64,000 bases of DNA from Thauera phenolivorans (lineage in GTDB: Bacteria > Pseudomonadota > Gammaproteobacteria > Burkholderiales > Rhodocyclaceae), in contig NZ_MBFM01000003.1 in the NCBI RefSeq assembly GCF_001696715.1, positions 426,761-490,760 of the forward strand. The letters are read 5' to 3'. The stretch's first letter is position 1. Every line of letters begins with the position of its first letter. Below are positions 38,601-50,841 of this stretch, piece by piece. The notes below the pieces were generated by a model. It saw nothing but the letters and a program-made list of their open reading frames with translations, was not told where the DNA came from and made no database searches. The position numbers and the translations under genes were made by a program.

Positions 38601-39347
38601 TCAGGAAGATGACATCAGGGTGTCGACCAGCGCGCGCATGCGGCGCCAGTGCGAGCCCTCCCAATAGACCCGGTCGCAGTGCTCGCAGCGACTGAAGCGC
38701 GTGTGCGCGGCACGCACGCGGGGTGGCAGTCGCGCTTCCACCGCCGCCTTGTCGACCGCGTGCAGCAGGCCGTTGCAGCGCATGCAGCGGCTGAAGGGGC
38801 GGGCGCTGCGCGCGAGCTGGAGTCGATCGAACAGCTCGGCGAGTTGCAACCGTGGCTTGAGCGCATGGACGTAGCAGCCGTGCGTGATGGCGCGATGCTT
38901 GAGCAGCTCGCGGTCGCGGCTGAGCACGATGCGGCCTTCGCGCTCGGCGATCGCCGCGATCTCGCGGTCGGCGAAGCCGTTGTCGTAAAGGGTGTCGAAG
39001 CCGGTCATGCGCAGCAGGCGGGCCAGTCCGCCGAGGTGGGCGTCAGCGACGAACCGGGTCAGCCGCAGCGGCTGCGGGCGCACCCGCAGCAGGGGGGCGA
39101 TGTCGAAGGCCTCGAAGCGCGGATACACCGAAACGCGATCGCCGTCTTGCACCAGGCGGTCGAAGTCGACCGACTCGCCATTGACCAGCACCAGCTCGAC
39201 CTCGGTGTGCGGCACGCCAAGCGCTTCGATCGCGTGCTTGACCGTGGCCTTGTCGGCGCAGGCCGCCGTGAACGCGACCCGACGGCGCGGCGGCGGGAGG
39301 AAATCGTTGAGCTCCGCGTAGAAGCGAAAGTGCGCGCTCGCGCCCAT
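38601..39347 (-). CDS. Ubiquitin-fold/Mut7-C RNase domain protein
   Basis: A 248-residue protein with two parts. The N-terminal 80 residues are a ThiS/ubiquitin-like beta-grasp domain (twin to Mut7-C), including VELVLVNGESVDFDRLVQDG. The rest is a Mut7-C domain, a PIN-like nuclease fold with acidic residues in FVADAHLGGLARLLRMTGFD and VLSRDRELL, ending in a zinc ribbon CMRCNG...CEHCDRVYWEGSHW. Mut7-C proteins are predicted RNases; no bacterial substrate is established. It follows another gene by 13 bases. Start at ATG 39347. Confidence 0.87.
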   Translation of the reverse strand: MGASAHFRFYAELNDFLPPPRRRVAFTAACADKATVKHAIEALGVPHTEVELVLVNGESVDFDRLVQDGDRVSVYPRFEAFDIAPLLRVRPQPLRLTRFVADAHLGGLARLLRMTGFDTLYDNGFADREIAAIAEREGRIVLSRDRELLKHRAITHGCYVHALKPRLQLAELFDRLQLARSARPFSRCMRCNGLLHAVDKAAVEARLPPRVRAAHTRFSRCEHCDRVYWEGSHWRRMRALVDTLMSSS

Positions 39348-39360
39348 CGGCGCACCCCCG

Positions 39361-39909
39361 TCAGGCCGCGGGCGCCGGCACGTAGCCGAAGCGCGAGGGC
39401 ATCTCGGCACGCGCCACGTATCGCAGCGGCAGCCCGTTCCACCAGACGTCGCCGGCGCCGGCCATCACTGCCATCAGCGCGTCCTCCTCGGCGGTCTCGC
39501 CGCTCGACGTACGGCAGTCGGAGAGGAAGACGGCGAGGTCGCGATCATCGACCAGGCCGATGCCGGCTCTGGTATCGAGCAGCGCGTTGCCCTCGTCGTC
39601 GAGCAGCGCCGCGCGGACCTCGCCCGCCGGGGACCCGGTGTGCGTGCTCGGGCTGCCGTCGGTGTCGAGGCGGAGCACCCACGGCGTGTATTCGAGCGCC
39701 ACGTAGACCTTCTGCGGGCCGTTGTCGACCAGCCAGTTGCCGGCTTCGTCGCGCCGATAGTGCTGGTTGAGGAAGCGGATCAGGCCGGCGTGCTCGACGC
39801 GTTCACCGCGCAGCGCCCAGTTGCCGCGACGATCGAGCGAGAGCCAGCCGTAGCAGGCGGGAACGTCCGGCCAGCGCGGCGCGCCGCCGGAAGCGGGGAT
39901 GAAGGACAT
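39361..39909 (-). CDS. Conserved hypothetical protein, unknown family
   Basis: A 182-residue soluble protein, PDVPACYGWLSLDRRGNWAL at the start, then HYRRDEAGNWLVDNGPQKVY and VALEYTPWVLRL. The many aromatic and Trp-Arg pairs suggest a compact beta-rich protein. No signal peptide or membrane segment is seen. I think it belongs to a proteobacterial family without known function but cannot name it. Its position 13 bases before the Mut7-C gene suggests an operon and a linked role. The frame opens at 39996; the ATG at 39909 is preferred because upstream residues overlap the metY terminator region. Confidence 0.7.
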   Translation of the reverse strand: MSFIPASGGAPRWPDVPACYGWLSLDRRGNWALRGERVEHAGLIRFLNQHYRRDEAGNWLVDNGPQKVYVALEYTPWVLRLDTDGSPSTHTGSPAGEVRAALLDDEGNALLDTRAGIGLVDDRDLAVFLSDCRTSSGETAEEDALMAVMAGAGDVWWNGLPLRYVARAEMPSRFGYVPAPAA

Positions 39910-39985
39910 GGTCGTGGAAAACCCGATCGGAGACGGGCCGCGGGGCGACCCTGCTCCCTCAGTGTAGTAGACCCCGCCACGCAGG

Positions 39986-40010
39986 AAAAACGCCACCCGC
40001 GGGTGGCGTT
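39986..40010 (-). terminator. Intrinsic terminator of metY
   Basis: On the minus strand AACGCCAC (40010-40003) and GTGGCGTT (39996-39989) form an eight-base-pair stem with loop CCGCGG, followed by TTT. It ends the sulfhydrylase transcript 35 bases after its stop. Confidence 0.85.
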
Positions 40011-40044
40011 CCGGTTGTGGCGGACCGGCGCCCGCGCACCGCGT

Positions 40045-41316
40045 TCAGGCCGCGTCGAGCGCCTGCTCGAGGTCGGCGATGATGTCGTCGATGTGCTCGA
40101 TGCCGATCGACAGCCGCACCATGTCGGGCGACACGCCGGCGCGGGCGAGTTCCTCGGGCGAGAGCTGGCGGTGGGTGGTCGATGCGGGGTGGCAGGCGAG
40201 CGACTTGGCGTCGCCGATGTTGACCAGCCGGGTCACCAGCTTGAGCGCGTCCTGGAAGCGGCCGCCGCCCTCGAAGCCGCCCGCCACGCCGAAGGACAGG
40301 ATGCCCGAGGCGCGGCCGCCCATGTACTTCTGCACCAGCGCGTGATCGCGGTGGTCGGGCAGACCGGCGTAGTTCACCCAGGCCACCTTCGGATGCCTGC
40401 TGAGGAACTCGGCCACCTTCAGGGTGTTCTCGCAGATGCGGTCCATGCGCAGTGCGAGCGTCTCGATGCCCTGCAGGATGAGGAAGGAGTTGAAGGGCGA
40501 GATCGCCGCACCGGTGTTGCGCAGCGGCACGACGCGGGCGCGCGCGATGAAGGCGGCGGCGCCGATCGCCTCGGTATACACCACGCCGTGATAGGACACG
40601 TCGGGTTCGTTGAGGCGGCGGAAGCGCGTCTTGTGCTCGGCCCAGGGGAACTTGCCGGAGTCGACGATGGCCCCGCCGATCGAGTTGCCGTGGCCGCCGA
40701 GGTACTTGGTCAGCGCATGGACGACGATGTCGGCTCCGTGCTCGATCGGCCGGCACAGGTAGGGCGAGGGCACGGTGTTGTCGACGATCAGCGGCACGCC
40801 GGCCCGGTGGGCGACCTCGGCGAGGCGCTCGAAGTCGGTGACGTTGCCCAGCGGGTTGCCCACCGACTCGCAGAAGATCGCCTTGGTGCGCTCGTCGATG
40901 AGGGCGGCGAAGGCCTCCGGGTCCCGGTAGTCCGCGAAGCGCACCTCGATGCCGAGTTGCGGCAGGGTGTGGGCGAACAGGTTGTAGGTGCCGCCGTACA
41001 GCGTCGATGCGGAGATGATGTTGTCGCCGGCCTCGGCGATGGTCTGGATCGCATAGGTGATCGCCGACATGCCCGAGGCCACCGCGAGCGCGCCGATGCC
41101 GCCTTCCAGTGCTGCCACCCGCTGCTCGAGCACCGCGGTAGTCGGGTTCATGATGCGGGTGTAGATGTTGCCCTGCACCTTGAGATCGAAGAGGTCGGCG
41201 CCGTGCTGGGTGTCGTCGAAGGCGTAGGAGGTCGTCTGGTAGATCGGCACCGCCACCGCCTTGGTGGTCGGATCGGGCGAGTAGCCGCCATGGACGGCGA
41301 TCGTTTCGAGTTTCAT
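40045..41316 (-). CDS. metY: O-acetylhomoserine sulfhydrylase (homocysteine synthase)
   Basis: A 423-residue PLP enzyme of the Cys/Met metabolism family. MKLETIAVHGGYSPDPTT, YTRIMNPTTAVLEQRVAALE and the pyridoxal-lysine site HALTKYLGGHGNSIGGAI are characteristic of O-acetylhomoserine aminocarboxypropyltransferase. It converts O-acetylhomoserine and sulfide to homocysteine, feeding methionine synthesis. Start ATG at 41316 follows GGGGAGACCCC; the open frame upstream to 41367 crosses the -10. The length and motifs fit OAHS rather than cystathionine gamma-synthase. Confidence 0.92.
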   Translation of the reverse strand: MKLETIAVHGGYSPDPTTKAVAVPIYQTTSYAFDDTQHGADLFDLKVQGNIYTRIMNPTTAVLEQRVAALEGGIGALAVASGMSAITYAIQTIAEAGDNIISASTLYGGTYNLFAHTLPQLGIEVRFADYRDPEAFAALIDERTKAIFCESVGNPLGNVTDFERLAEVAHRAGVPLIVDNTVPSPYLCRPIEHGADIVVHALTKYLGGHGNSIGGAIVDSGKFPWAEHKTRFRRLNEPDVSYHGVVYTEAIGAAAFIARARVVPLRNTGAAISPFNSFLILQGIETLALRMDRICENTLKVAEFLSRHPKVAWVNYAGLPDHRDHALVQKYMGGRASGILSFGVAGGFEGGGRFQDALKLVTRLVNIGDAKSLACHPASTTHRQLSPEELARAGVSPDMVRLSIGIEHIDDIIADLEQALDAA

Positions 41317-41349
41317 GCGCGGGGTCTCCCCTGTTCGGTCGAACTCGGG

Positions 41350-41355
41350 AGTATA
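41350..41355 (-). promoter_or_regulatory. Candidate metY -10 element
   Basis: On the minus strand GCTATACTCCC contains TATACT 34 bases before the metY start. No strong -35 is found at the usual distance, so confidence is limited. Confidence 0.4.
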
Positions 41356-41513
41356 GCGACTGCGCATCGGCGGCCGGAAGGCGGGTTCCCCGCGTGCCGC
41401 TTTCGCGCCTGGTGTTGCCCCCGGGCGTGCGCGGGATCAACATGGCAGGTGCCCGTCGGGCAAGCGCATGGGGGCGGCCGGTCCGGCCGTCCGCGAATCA
41501 TGGGAGAGCAAGG

Positions 41514-42107
41514 ATGAGCAACAACAAGACCCGCAGCGCGCTCCGCGCCGGGCTCCAGCAGGAAGACGCCGCGGTGGCAGAGCGCCTGCCGGAAGTCGCG
41601 CAGGGAGGCGCACCGGCACCCGAGGCGAATGCAAGCCCGGCGCGCAAGCCGGCAGCGAAGCGGGCCGCGGCGACGAAGGCGAAGCCGGTCGAAGCGCGGC
41701 CGGCTGCCGCAGCGGCGGAGAAGGCCGAGGTGGCGAAGGCGGCGCCCGCCAAAGACGGGGCGGCCGGTGCGCCGGCGGCGAAGCCGGCTCGCCGCCGCGC
41801 TGCGCCCAAGGCCGCCGTGCCGGTCATCGAGGCCGTCGTCGCCGAGGCGGCGGCTGCGAAGGCCGAGCTCGAGGCGGCGCGCAAGGACAAGCGCGAGAAG
41901 GTGGTGCGCGATTCCTTCTCCCTGCCCAAGCGCGAACACGCCCTGATCAAGACGCTGCGCACGCGGCTGGCAACCTCGGGGCGGCTGGCGAGCAAGTCCG
42001 AGGTGCTGCGCGCCGGCCTGGTCCTGCTCGCGGAACGCACCGGCGACGAACTCGCGCTGCTGGTGGAGTCGCTGGCGGTGGTGCCGAAGGGGAAGGGCAA
42101 GAAGTAG
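41514..42107 (+). CDS. Ala/Lys-rich tail plus ribbon-helix-helix-like domain protein
   Basis: A 197-residue protein. Residues about 40-120 are an Ala/Lys/Pro/Arg tail with repeated KPA, AAKAK and RRRAAPKA units, like bacterial histone-H1-type tails. The C-terminal 60 residues (DSFSLPKREHALIKTLRTR, then SKSEVLRAGLVLLAE) resemble an RHH/ParD-type DNA-binding domain. It may be a nucleoid-binding or regulatory protein; this is inference. The ATG at 41514 follows AGCAAGG. It is convergent with pabBC, eight bases apart, and divergent from metY. Confidence 0.75.
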   Translation: MSNNKTRSALRAGLQQEDAAVAERLPEVAQGGAPAPEANASPARKPAAKRAAATKAKPVEARPAAAAAEKAEVAKAAPAKDGAAGAPAAKPARRRAAPKAAVPVIEAVVAEAAAAKAELEAARKDKREKVVRDSFSLPKREHALIKTLRTRLATSGRLASKSEVLRAGLVLLAERTGDELALLVESLAVVPKGKGKK

Positions 42108-42114
42108 GGCGGGT

Positions 42115-43935
42115 TCAGCCGCACACGCGGTCGGGGGCGAACTCGACCGCGACCAGCCCGCGCAGCGCGTTGCCCGCATGGAGCCGGCGCGCACCGGCGA
42201 GGTCCCCGAGACGCAGCACGGCTTCACGGGCCTCGCCCTTTTCCAGCAGGCTGCGGCGCAGCACGCCGTCGAGCGCGCCGCTTTTGAGCGGTGGGGTCAG
42301 CAGCACGCCCTCGCCGGTGTCGAGGAAGATCGTGCTGCGCGCGCCTTCGGCGACCTCGCCGCGCTCGTTGAGGAAGAGCGCGTCGAAGCAGCCGGCCGCG
42401 TCCGCCGTCCGCAGCGTGGCATCGTAGAGCGCCCGCGCGCTCGTCTTGTGGCGCAGCAGCGGATCGTCGGCGCGCAGCCGCGCGCGGGCGAGGCCGAGCC
42501 GGAGCGGGCCGGGCGGCAGCGGGGCGAGCGGTGTCGCGGTGATCCGCGCCTCGCCGGCGGGCGACAGTTCGAGCCGTACCCGGTGCGGGCCGGCGAGCCC
42601 GCGCGCATGGGCGAGCAGCGCGTCGCGCAGTCTTTCGGGCGCGCAGGGCATGCCGAAATGCGCGGCCGAAGCCGCCAGCCGCGCGAGGTGCAATTCGAGG
42701 AGCGGATACGGCATGTCGCCGCCGGGCGTGCAGCGCAGGGTCTCGATGAGGCCGAAGGGCGGTGGCAACCCGGTGAGGAAGCGACCCTTCAGCAGGCATT
42801 CCTCCCACTCGGCGGCGGGGTCCGAATCGGCGACGATGCCGCTGCCCAGGCCGAGCCGCGCGCGGCCGCCGGCGGCGATCTCGAGGGTACGGATCGGCAC
42901 GTTGAAGCAGAAGTCGCCGTCCGGTGCGAGCCAGCCGATCGCGCCGCAGTAGACGCCGCGCGGTGCGTTCTCGAGAGCGCGGATGACCTCCATCGCACGG
43001 ATCCTGGGTGCGCCGGTCACCGAACCGCAGGGGAAGAGCGCGCGCAACACCGTCGCGAGTCCGGCGGCCACCGGCGACGCGCTGATCGCCGAGCTCATCT
43101 GCCACACGGTGGAAAAGCCCTCAATGTCGAACAGCGCATCGACGCGCACGCCGCCGGGCGGCGCGAGCCGGCCGAGGTCGTTGCGGATCAGATCCACGAT
43201 CATCAGGTTCTCCGCGCGGTTCTTCTCCGAGTCGCGCAGCGTCTGCGGGTCGTCGCTGCGCGCGGCAGTGCCCTTCATCGGCCGGCAGTGCAGCCGCTCG
43301 CCCTCGCGGCGCACGAAGAGTTCGGGCGAGCGCGACAGCAGGGCGATCCCGGGGTCGAGGATGCAGGCGCCGTGGCGCACCGGCTGCGCGGCCCGCAGGC
43401 GCTGGTAGAGCGCGAGCGGGGCGCCCCAGGCCTCGCCTTCGAGCGGCCAGGTGAAATTCACCTGGTAGCAGTCGCCGGCCTCGATCAGGCGGTGGATTTC
43501 GGCCACCGCGGCGAGGTAGGCCTCGCGCCCGATCGCCGGCCGCAGCGCGGCAATGCCGGCGAGGCGCTGGTGTTCGTCCAGCGCGGCGACGGCGCGTGCG
43601 AGCCGCGCCTCGGTGTCGGCGGGGCTTCGCCAGCGGCCGTGCTCGAACACCCAGGCCTGCAGCAGCGGGCCGGCGGCGGGTGGCAGCAGCGGCGTGAGGC
43701 GGGGTTCGAGCAGGTAGCCGAGCTCGTAGGCGGCGGCGATCGCCACCCAGCGGCCGGCGGCGCGTGCGGCCTCGATCGAGGCCAGGGTGGCGTCGAGCGT
43801 GTCGGCATGCGCGCAGACGAGCTTGTCGCACGGCGCTTCGAGCCACAGGTCGCCACTGCCGGCGAGATTGTCGTCGAAGAGGGCGAAGGTGGCGCCGGCG
43901 GCGGGCGGGGTGGGCGAATCGGGCACGGAGGGCAT
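42115..43935 (-). CDS. Fused aminodeoxychorismate synthase component I / aminodeoxychorismate lyase
   Basis: A 606-residue fusion. Residues about 70-345 form the chorismate-binding PabB domain: SAYELGYLL-like opening, GDCYQVNFTWPL, KGTAARSDDPQTLR, ENLMIVDLIRNDLGRL and CGSVTGAPRIRAMEVI. Residues about 370-606 are the PabC fold-IV PLP lyase with catalytic Lys in LRHKTSARALYDATL and FLNERGEVAEGARSTIF. Together they make 4-aminobenzoate from chorismate with glutamine amidotransferase PabA, not in this window. ATG at 43935 was chosen. Downstream of dnaE2 by 130 bases, probably unrelated. Confidence 0.92.
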   Translation of the reverse strand: MPSVPDSPTPPAAGATFALFDDNLAGSGDLWLEAPCDKLVCAHADTLDATLASIEAARAAGRWVAIAAAYELGYLLEPRLTPLLPPAAGPLLQAWVFEHGRWRSPADTEARLARAVAALDEHQRLAGIAALRPAIGREAYLAAVAEIHRLIEAGDCYQVNFTWPLEGEAWGAPLALYQRLRAAQPVRHGACILDPGIALLSRSPELFVRREGERLHCRPMKGTAARSDDPQTLRDSEKNRAENLMIVDLIRNDLGRLAPPGGVRVDALFDIEGFSTVWQMSSAISASPVAAGLATVLRALFPCGSVTGAPRIRAMEVIRALENAPRGVYCGAIGWLAPDGDFCFNVPIRTLEIAAGGRARLGLGSGIVADSDPAAEWEECLLKGRFLTGLPPPFGLIETLRCTPGGDMPYPLLELHLARLAASAAHFGMPCAPERLRDALLAHARGLAGPHRVRLELSPAGEARITATPLAPLPPGPLRLGLARARLRADDPLLRHKTSARALYDATLRTADAAGCFDALFLNERGEVAEGARSTIFLDTGEGVLLTPPLKSGALDGVLRRSLLEKGEAREAVLRLGDLAGARRLHAGNALRGLVAVEFAPDRVCG

Positions 43936-44065
43936 GGCGTGGCGAGGGCGGGTGGGTGCGGGAGGCCTGGAGGGGCGAAGGCGAAAACGGCGAGGGCAGC
44001 GTCGTAGCCCACGGGCCACCACAGCCACCAATGTAGCAAGGATGGCCGCCGCGCTGCTGCCCGCC

Positions 44066-47440
<3,375 letters not shown>

Positions 47441-47470
47441 GCTTTGACTGTACAAAAATACAGTCAAAGC
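47441..47470 (-). promoter_or_regulatory. Extended palindromic LexA (SOS) box on the dnaE2 start
   Basis: CTGTACAAAAATACAG (47448-47463) fits the LexA consensus CTGT-N8-ACAG. The palindrome extends well beyond it: GCTTTGACTGTA (47441-47452) is perfectly complementary to TACAGTCAAAGC (47459-47470), giving 12-base arms around six bases. A TATTTT on the minus strand inside it could be the -10. LexA bound here would block dnaE2 transcription until DNA damage. Confidence 0.88.
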
Positions 47471-47512
47471 GGCAAGCCGGTCCCCGCTTCCGGCCGCCTC
47501 GCCGCACGCGGC

Positions 47513-48595
47513 TCAGCCGTCCGCCTCGGCCTGCTCGGCCAGCCGCGAGGCGAGCGCCATCAGCGCCCCGCCGTGCTCGAGGCCGTCGATGAAGCGGCGC
47601 GGGATGGCGCGGATGCCGACCTGGGCGCCCGCCAGCGCGCCGGCGAGGATCGCGCGCGCCTGGTTCTGGCCGCCGCCGTTGACCGCGTGCAGCACCGCCG
47701 ACTCGAAGTCGCCGGCGAAGCGTGCGGCGAGATAGTAGGCGGCGGGGAACTGGTGATAGACCGCACACGGCATGCCGTACAGCAGCGACACCTTCCACGC
47801 CGGCTCGATGCGGATGTCGGGGTCGCGTGCCGCGCGGGCGATCGAGGACACGCCGAGCAGGGCGTCGGGTGAGGGGAAGCGGCCGGCGACCGGCGCCTCG
47901 GCCTCGTCCGCGCGCGGCGCCTGCAGGTCATTGGCGGTGACGCTGTGGAAGGGCAGTTCGCCGGTCTTCACCCGCGCCATCAGCTTGTTCGACAGCGTGC
48001 CATCGAGCGGCTCGCCCTCGACCAGCATGCCGAGGATCGCGCCGAAGGCGACCGTCATCGCCACCACGGTGCCGTCGGTCTGGGTCAGCACGGTGTTGGC
48101 GCCGACCGCGGCCGCGAGCGCGGCGGGCCGTCGCGCGAGACGGATCGCGATCGCCAGCGTGCGCTCGGCGGCCTCGGTGGTGTCGGCATTGCCGCCGACC
48201 CCGTCCCAGGGCAGGCGTTCGCCGACGCGCTTGCGCCAGGCCTCGCGGATCGACTGGCTGGTGTAGCCGCCCGGCCCGCTCATCGGCTGGCCATCGAGCA
48301 GGGTGAAGAAGTCGTCGAGGCGGCGGCAGAAGTCGGCTTCGTCGTAGCCGTCGCAGGCGACCAGGGATTCGGCGGTCAGGTGCAGCAGGATGCCGGCCTG
48401 CGAGGACTGCCCCGCCTTCATGCCGGCATGGTAGCGGCCGGGCCGGGGCGCGGTGTAGTCGGTGATCCAGTCGCCGAACTCGGCGTGCAGCTCGTCGAGG
48501 TCGTAGTACCAGTGCGGGCCGAGGGCGAGGGCGTCGCCGATGAAGGCGCCCATCAGGGCGCCGGCGGCACGGTCGTGGAAGTCGGCTTGAGGCAT
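47513..48595 (-). CDS. ADP-ribosylglycohydrolase family protein, crystallin J1/selenoprotein J-like
   Basis: A 360-residue all-helical protein. AAGALMGAFIGDALALGPHW, YYDLDEL, the GRYHAGMKAGQSSQAG block and GGNADTTEAAERTLAIA fit the ADP-ribosylglycohydrolase fold, and resemble the J1-crystallin/SelJ branch. The C-terminal metal motif normally reading like GDSDT is here VNGGGQNQARA, lacking the aspartates, so classical hydrolase activity is doubtful. It is divergent from ovoA with 127 bases between. The start is the ATG at 48595. Function unknown; not evidently DraG. Confidence 0.85.
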   Translation of the reverse strand: MPQADFHDRAAGALMGAFIGDALALGPHWYYDLDELHAEFGDWITDYTAPRPGRYHAGMKAGQSSQAGILLHLTAESLVACDGYDEADFCRRLDDFFTLLDGQPMSGPGGYTSQSIREAWRKRVGERLPWDGVGGNADTTEAAERTLAIAIRLARRPAALAAAVGANTVLTQTDGTVVAMTVAFGAILGMLVEGEPLDGTLSNKLMARVKTGELPFHSVTANDLQAPRADEAEAPVAGRFPSPDALLGVSSIARAARDPDIRIEPAWKVSLLYGMPCAVYHQFPAAYYLAARFAGDFESAVLHAVNGGGQNQARAILAGALAGAQVGIRAIPRRFIDGLEHGGALMALASRLAEQAEADG

Positions 48596-48722
48596 GGCGG
48601 TTTCTCCGGCATGAACGAAGGGTGACAGCCGCGGCGTTCGCCGCGCCTTCGGGGCGCTTGCCCGCGCCGCGGCCTTGGCGCAAGGTTCACCGTAGACCAT
48701 CACGGCAAGCCCCACCACGACG

Positions 48723-50840
48723 ATGAAACCGCTTTTCCCCCGCACCCCGCTGCTGGCCGGCACCGATGTCGAGGCCATGCGCGCCGAGCTGCTGAGCTAC
48801 TTCCACCAGACCTTCGACCGCTACGAGTCCCTCTTCGGAATCCTCGCCGGCGACGAGGCCTATTACCGCAAACCGATCGCCCTGCGTCATCCGCTGATCT
48901 TCTACTTCGGCCACACCGCGACCTTCTTCATCAACAAGTTCATCCTCGCCGGCCTGATCGAGCAGCGCATCGACCCGCGGCTGGAATCCATGTTCGCGGT
49001 CGGTGTCGACGAGATGAGCTGGGACGACCTCGACGAGGCGCGCTACGCGTGGCCGACGGTGGCCGAGGTCGCCGACTATCGCGACAAGGTCAGGGCGGTG
49101 GTCGAGCGCGTGATCCGCGACACGGCCTTCGTCCTGCCGATCGGCTGGAAGGACCCGATGTGGGCGGTGTTGATGGGCATCGAGCACGAGCGCATCCACC
49201 TCGAGACCTCCTCGGTGCTGATCCGCCAGCATGCGCTCCACTACGTGAAGCCGCATCCCGCGTGGGCGCCGTGCCGCGAAAGCGGCGAGGCGCCCGCCAA
49301 CGCGCTGGTCGACATCCCCGCCGGCCGGGTGAGGCTGGGACGCAACTTCGACGAGCCGATCTACGGCTGGGACAACGAGTACGGCTACCACGAGGCCGGG
49401 CTGCCCGCCTTTCGCGCCGCCCGCTACCTGGTCAGCAACCGCGAGTTCCTCGCCTTCGTCGAGGCCGGCGGCTATGGCGACGACGGCCTGTGGGACGAGG
49501 AAGGCCTGGGCTGGCGCCGCTTCGCCCGCGCCGAACATCCGGGCTTCTGGGTACCGGCGGGCGGCGGCTGGCGGCTGCGCCTGCTCGCCGAGGAGGTGCC
49601 GATGCCGTGGGACTGGCCAGTGGAGGTGAACTGCCTCGAGGCCCAGGCCTTCTGCCGCTGGAAGGCGCGCGAGAGCGGGCTGCCGGTGCGGCTGCCGACC
49701 GAGGACGAGTGGCACCGGCTGTACGACCACGCCGGCCTCGCCGACGTGCCGCACGACGCGCCCGCCAGCGCCAACCTGCACCTCGACCACTGGGCCTCGA
49801 GCTGCCCGGTGAACCGCTTCGCCCACGGCGAACTGTTCGACGTGGTCGGCAACGTCTGGCAGTGGTGCGAGACGCCGACCTATCCCTTCGACGGCTTCGA
49901 GGTGCATCCGATCTACGACGACTTCACCACGCCGACCTTCGACGGCCGCCACAACATCATCAAGGGCGGCAGCTGGATCTCGACCGGCAACGAATCGCGC
50001 CACGCCTCGCGTTACGCCTTCCGTCGCCACTTCTTCCAGCACGCGGGCTTTCGCTACATCGTCAGCGAGGCGCCGGCGATCCATCCCGCTTCGTCGTACG
50101 AGACAGATGCGCTGCTCTCGCAGTACGCCGAGTTCCACTACGGCGACGAGGCCTTCGGCGTGCCGAACTTCCCGAAGGCGGTGGCGGAGATCGCGATCGA
50201 CGCCCACCGCCGCTTGGGCAACCGCCGCTTCGCGCGCGCGCTCGATCTCGGCTGCGCCACCGGGCGGGCGAGCTTCGAACTCGCGCGCGCCTTCGACGAG
50301 GTGATCGGCATCGACTTCTCGGCGCGCTTCATCCAGGCCGGGGCGAGGTTCGCCGAGACCGGCGTGCTGCGCTACACCCTGCCCGACGAGGGCGAGCTGG
50401 TGAGTTATCACGAGCGCCGGCTCGATGTCCTGGGCCTGGCCGAGACGGCCGGCCGCGTCGCCTTCTGGCAGGGCGACGCCTGCAACCTGAAGGCGGTGTT
50501 CGCCGGCTTCGACCTGATCCTCGCCGCCAACCTGATCGATCGCCTCTACAGCCCGCGCCGCTTCCTCGCCGACGTGGCGCACCGCCTCGTGCCGGGCGGC
50601 CTGCTGGTGCTGGCCTCGCCCTACACCTGGCTGGAGGAGCACACCCGGCGCGAGGAGTGGATCGGCGGCTTCAAGAAGGATGGCGAGTCGTACACCACGC
50701 TCGACGGCCTCAAGGACGTGCTCGCCGGCGACTTCGAGCTGGTGCAGGGGCCGCAGGCGGTGCCCTTCGTGATCCGCGAGACGCGCCGCAAGCACCAGCA
50801 CACCCTGTCCGAGCTGACGGTGTGGAAGCGACTCGGCTGA
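48723..50840 (+). CDS. ovoA: Ovothiol synthase OvoA (sulfoxide synthase and methyltransferase)
   Basis: A 705-residue fusion. Residues about 15-170 are DinB-like with the iron motif GIEHERIHLET (HX3HXE); about 185-440 is the formylglycine-generating-type domain (VDIPAGRVRLG, GNVWQWCETP, KGGSWISTGNESRHASRYAF); residues about 485-700 are a class I SAM methyltransferase (ALDLGCATGRASFELAR). OvoA joins cysteine to histidine C5 through oxygen, and its methyltransferase half later N-methylates the mercaptohistidine to ovothiol A. An OvoB lyase is not adjacent. EgtB lacks the C-terminal methyltransferase, so OvoA is the better call. Confidence 0.93.
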   Translation: MKPLFPRTPLLAGTDVEAMRAELLSYFHQTFDRYESLFGILAGDEAYYRKPIALRHPLIFYFGHTATFFINKFILAGLIEQRIDPRLESMFAVGVDEMSWDDLDEARYAWPTVAEVADYRDKVRAVVERVIRDTAFVLPIGWKDPMWAVLMGIEHERIHLETSSVLIRQHALHYVKPHPAWAPCRESGEAPANALVDIPAGRVRLGRNFDEPIYGWDNEYGYHEAGLPAFRAARYLVSNREFLAFVEAGGYGDDGLWDEEGLGWRRFARAEHPGFWVPAGGGWRLRLLAEEVPMPWDWPVEVNCLEAQAFCRWKARESGLPVRLPTEDEWHRLYDHAGLADVPHDAPASANLHLDHWASSCPVNRFAHGELFDVVGNVWQWCETPTYPFDGFEVHPIYDDFTTPTFDGRHNIIKGGSWISTGNESRHASRYAFRRHFFQHAGFRYIVSEAPAIHPASSYETDALLSQYAEFHYGDEAFGVPNFPKAVAEIAIDAHRRLGNRRFARALDLGCATGRASFELARAFDEVIGIDFSARFIQAGARFAETGVLRYTLPDEGELVSYHERRLDVLGLAETAGRVAFWQGDACNLKAVFAGFDLILAANLIDRLYSPRRFLADVAHRLVPGGLLVLASPYTWLEEHTRREEWIGGFKKDGESYTTLDGLKDVLAGDFELVQGPQAVPFVIRETRRKHQHTLSELTVWKRLG

Positions 50841-50841
50841 G

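Noticed and set aside
40045..41316. Considered as OvoB, the PLP lyase partner of OvoA
   Set aside because: Full-length motifs match O-acetylhomoserine sulfhydrylase and the gene is about 7.4 kb from ovoA.
47465..47467. Upstream TTG start for dnaE2
   Set aside because: It lies inside the LexA palindrome and encodes nine residues unlike DnaE2 N-termini.
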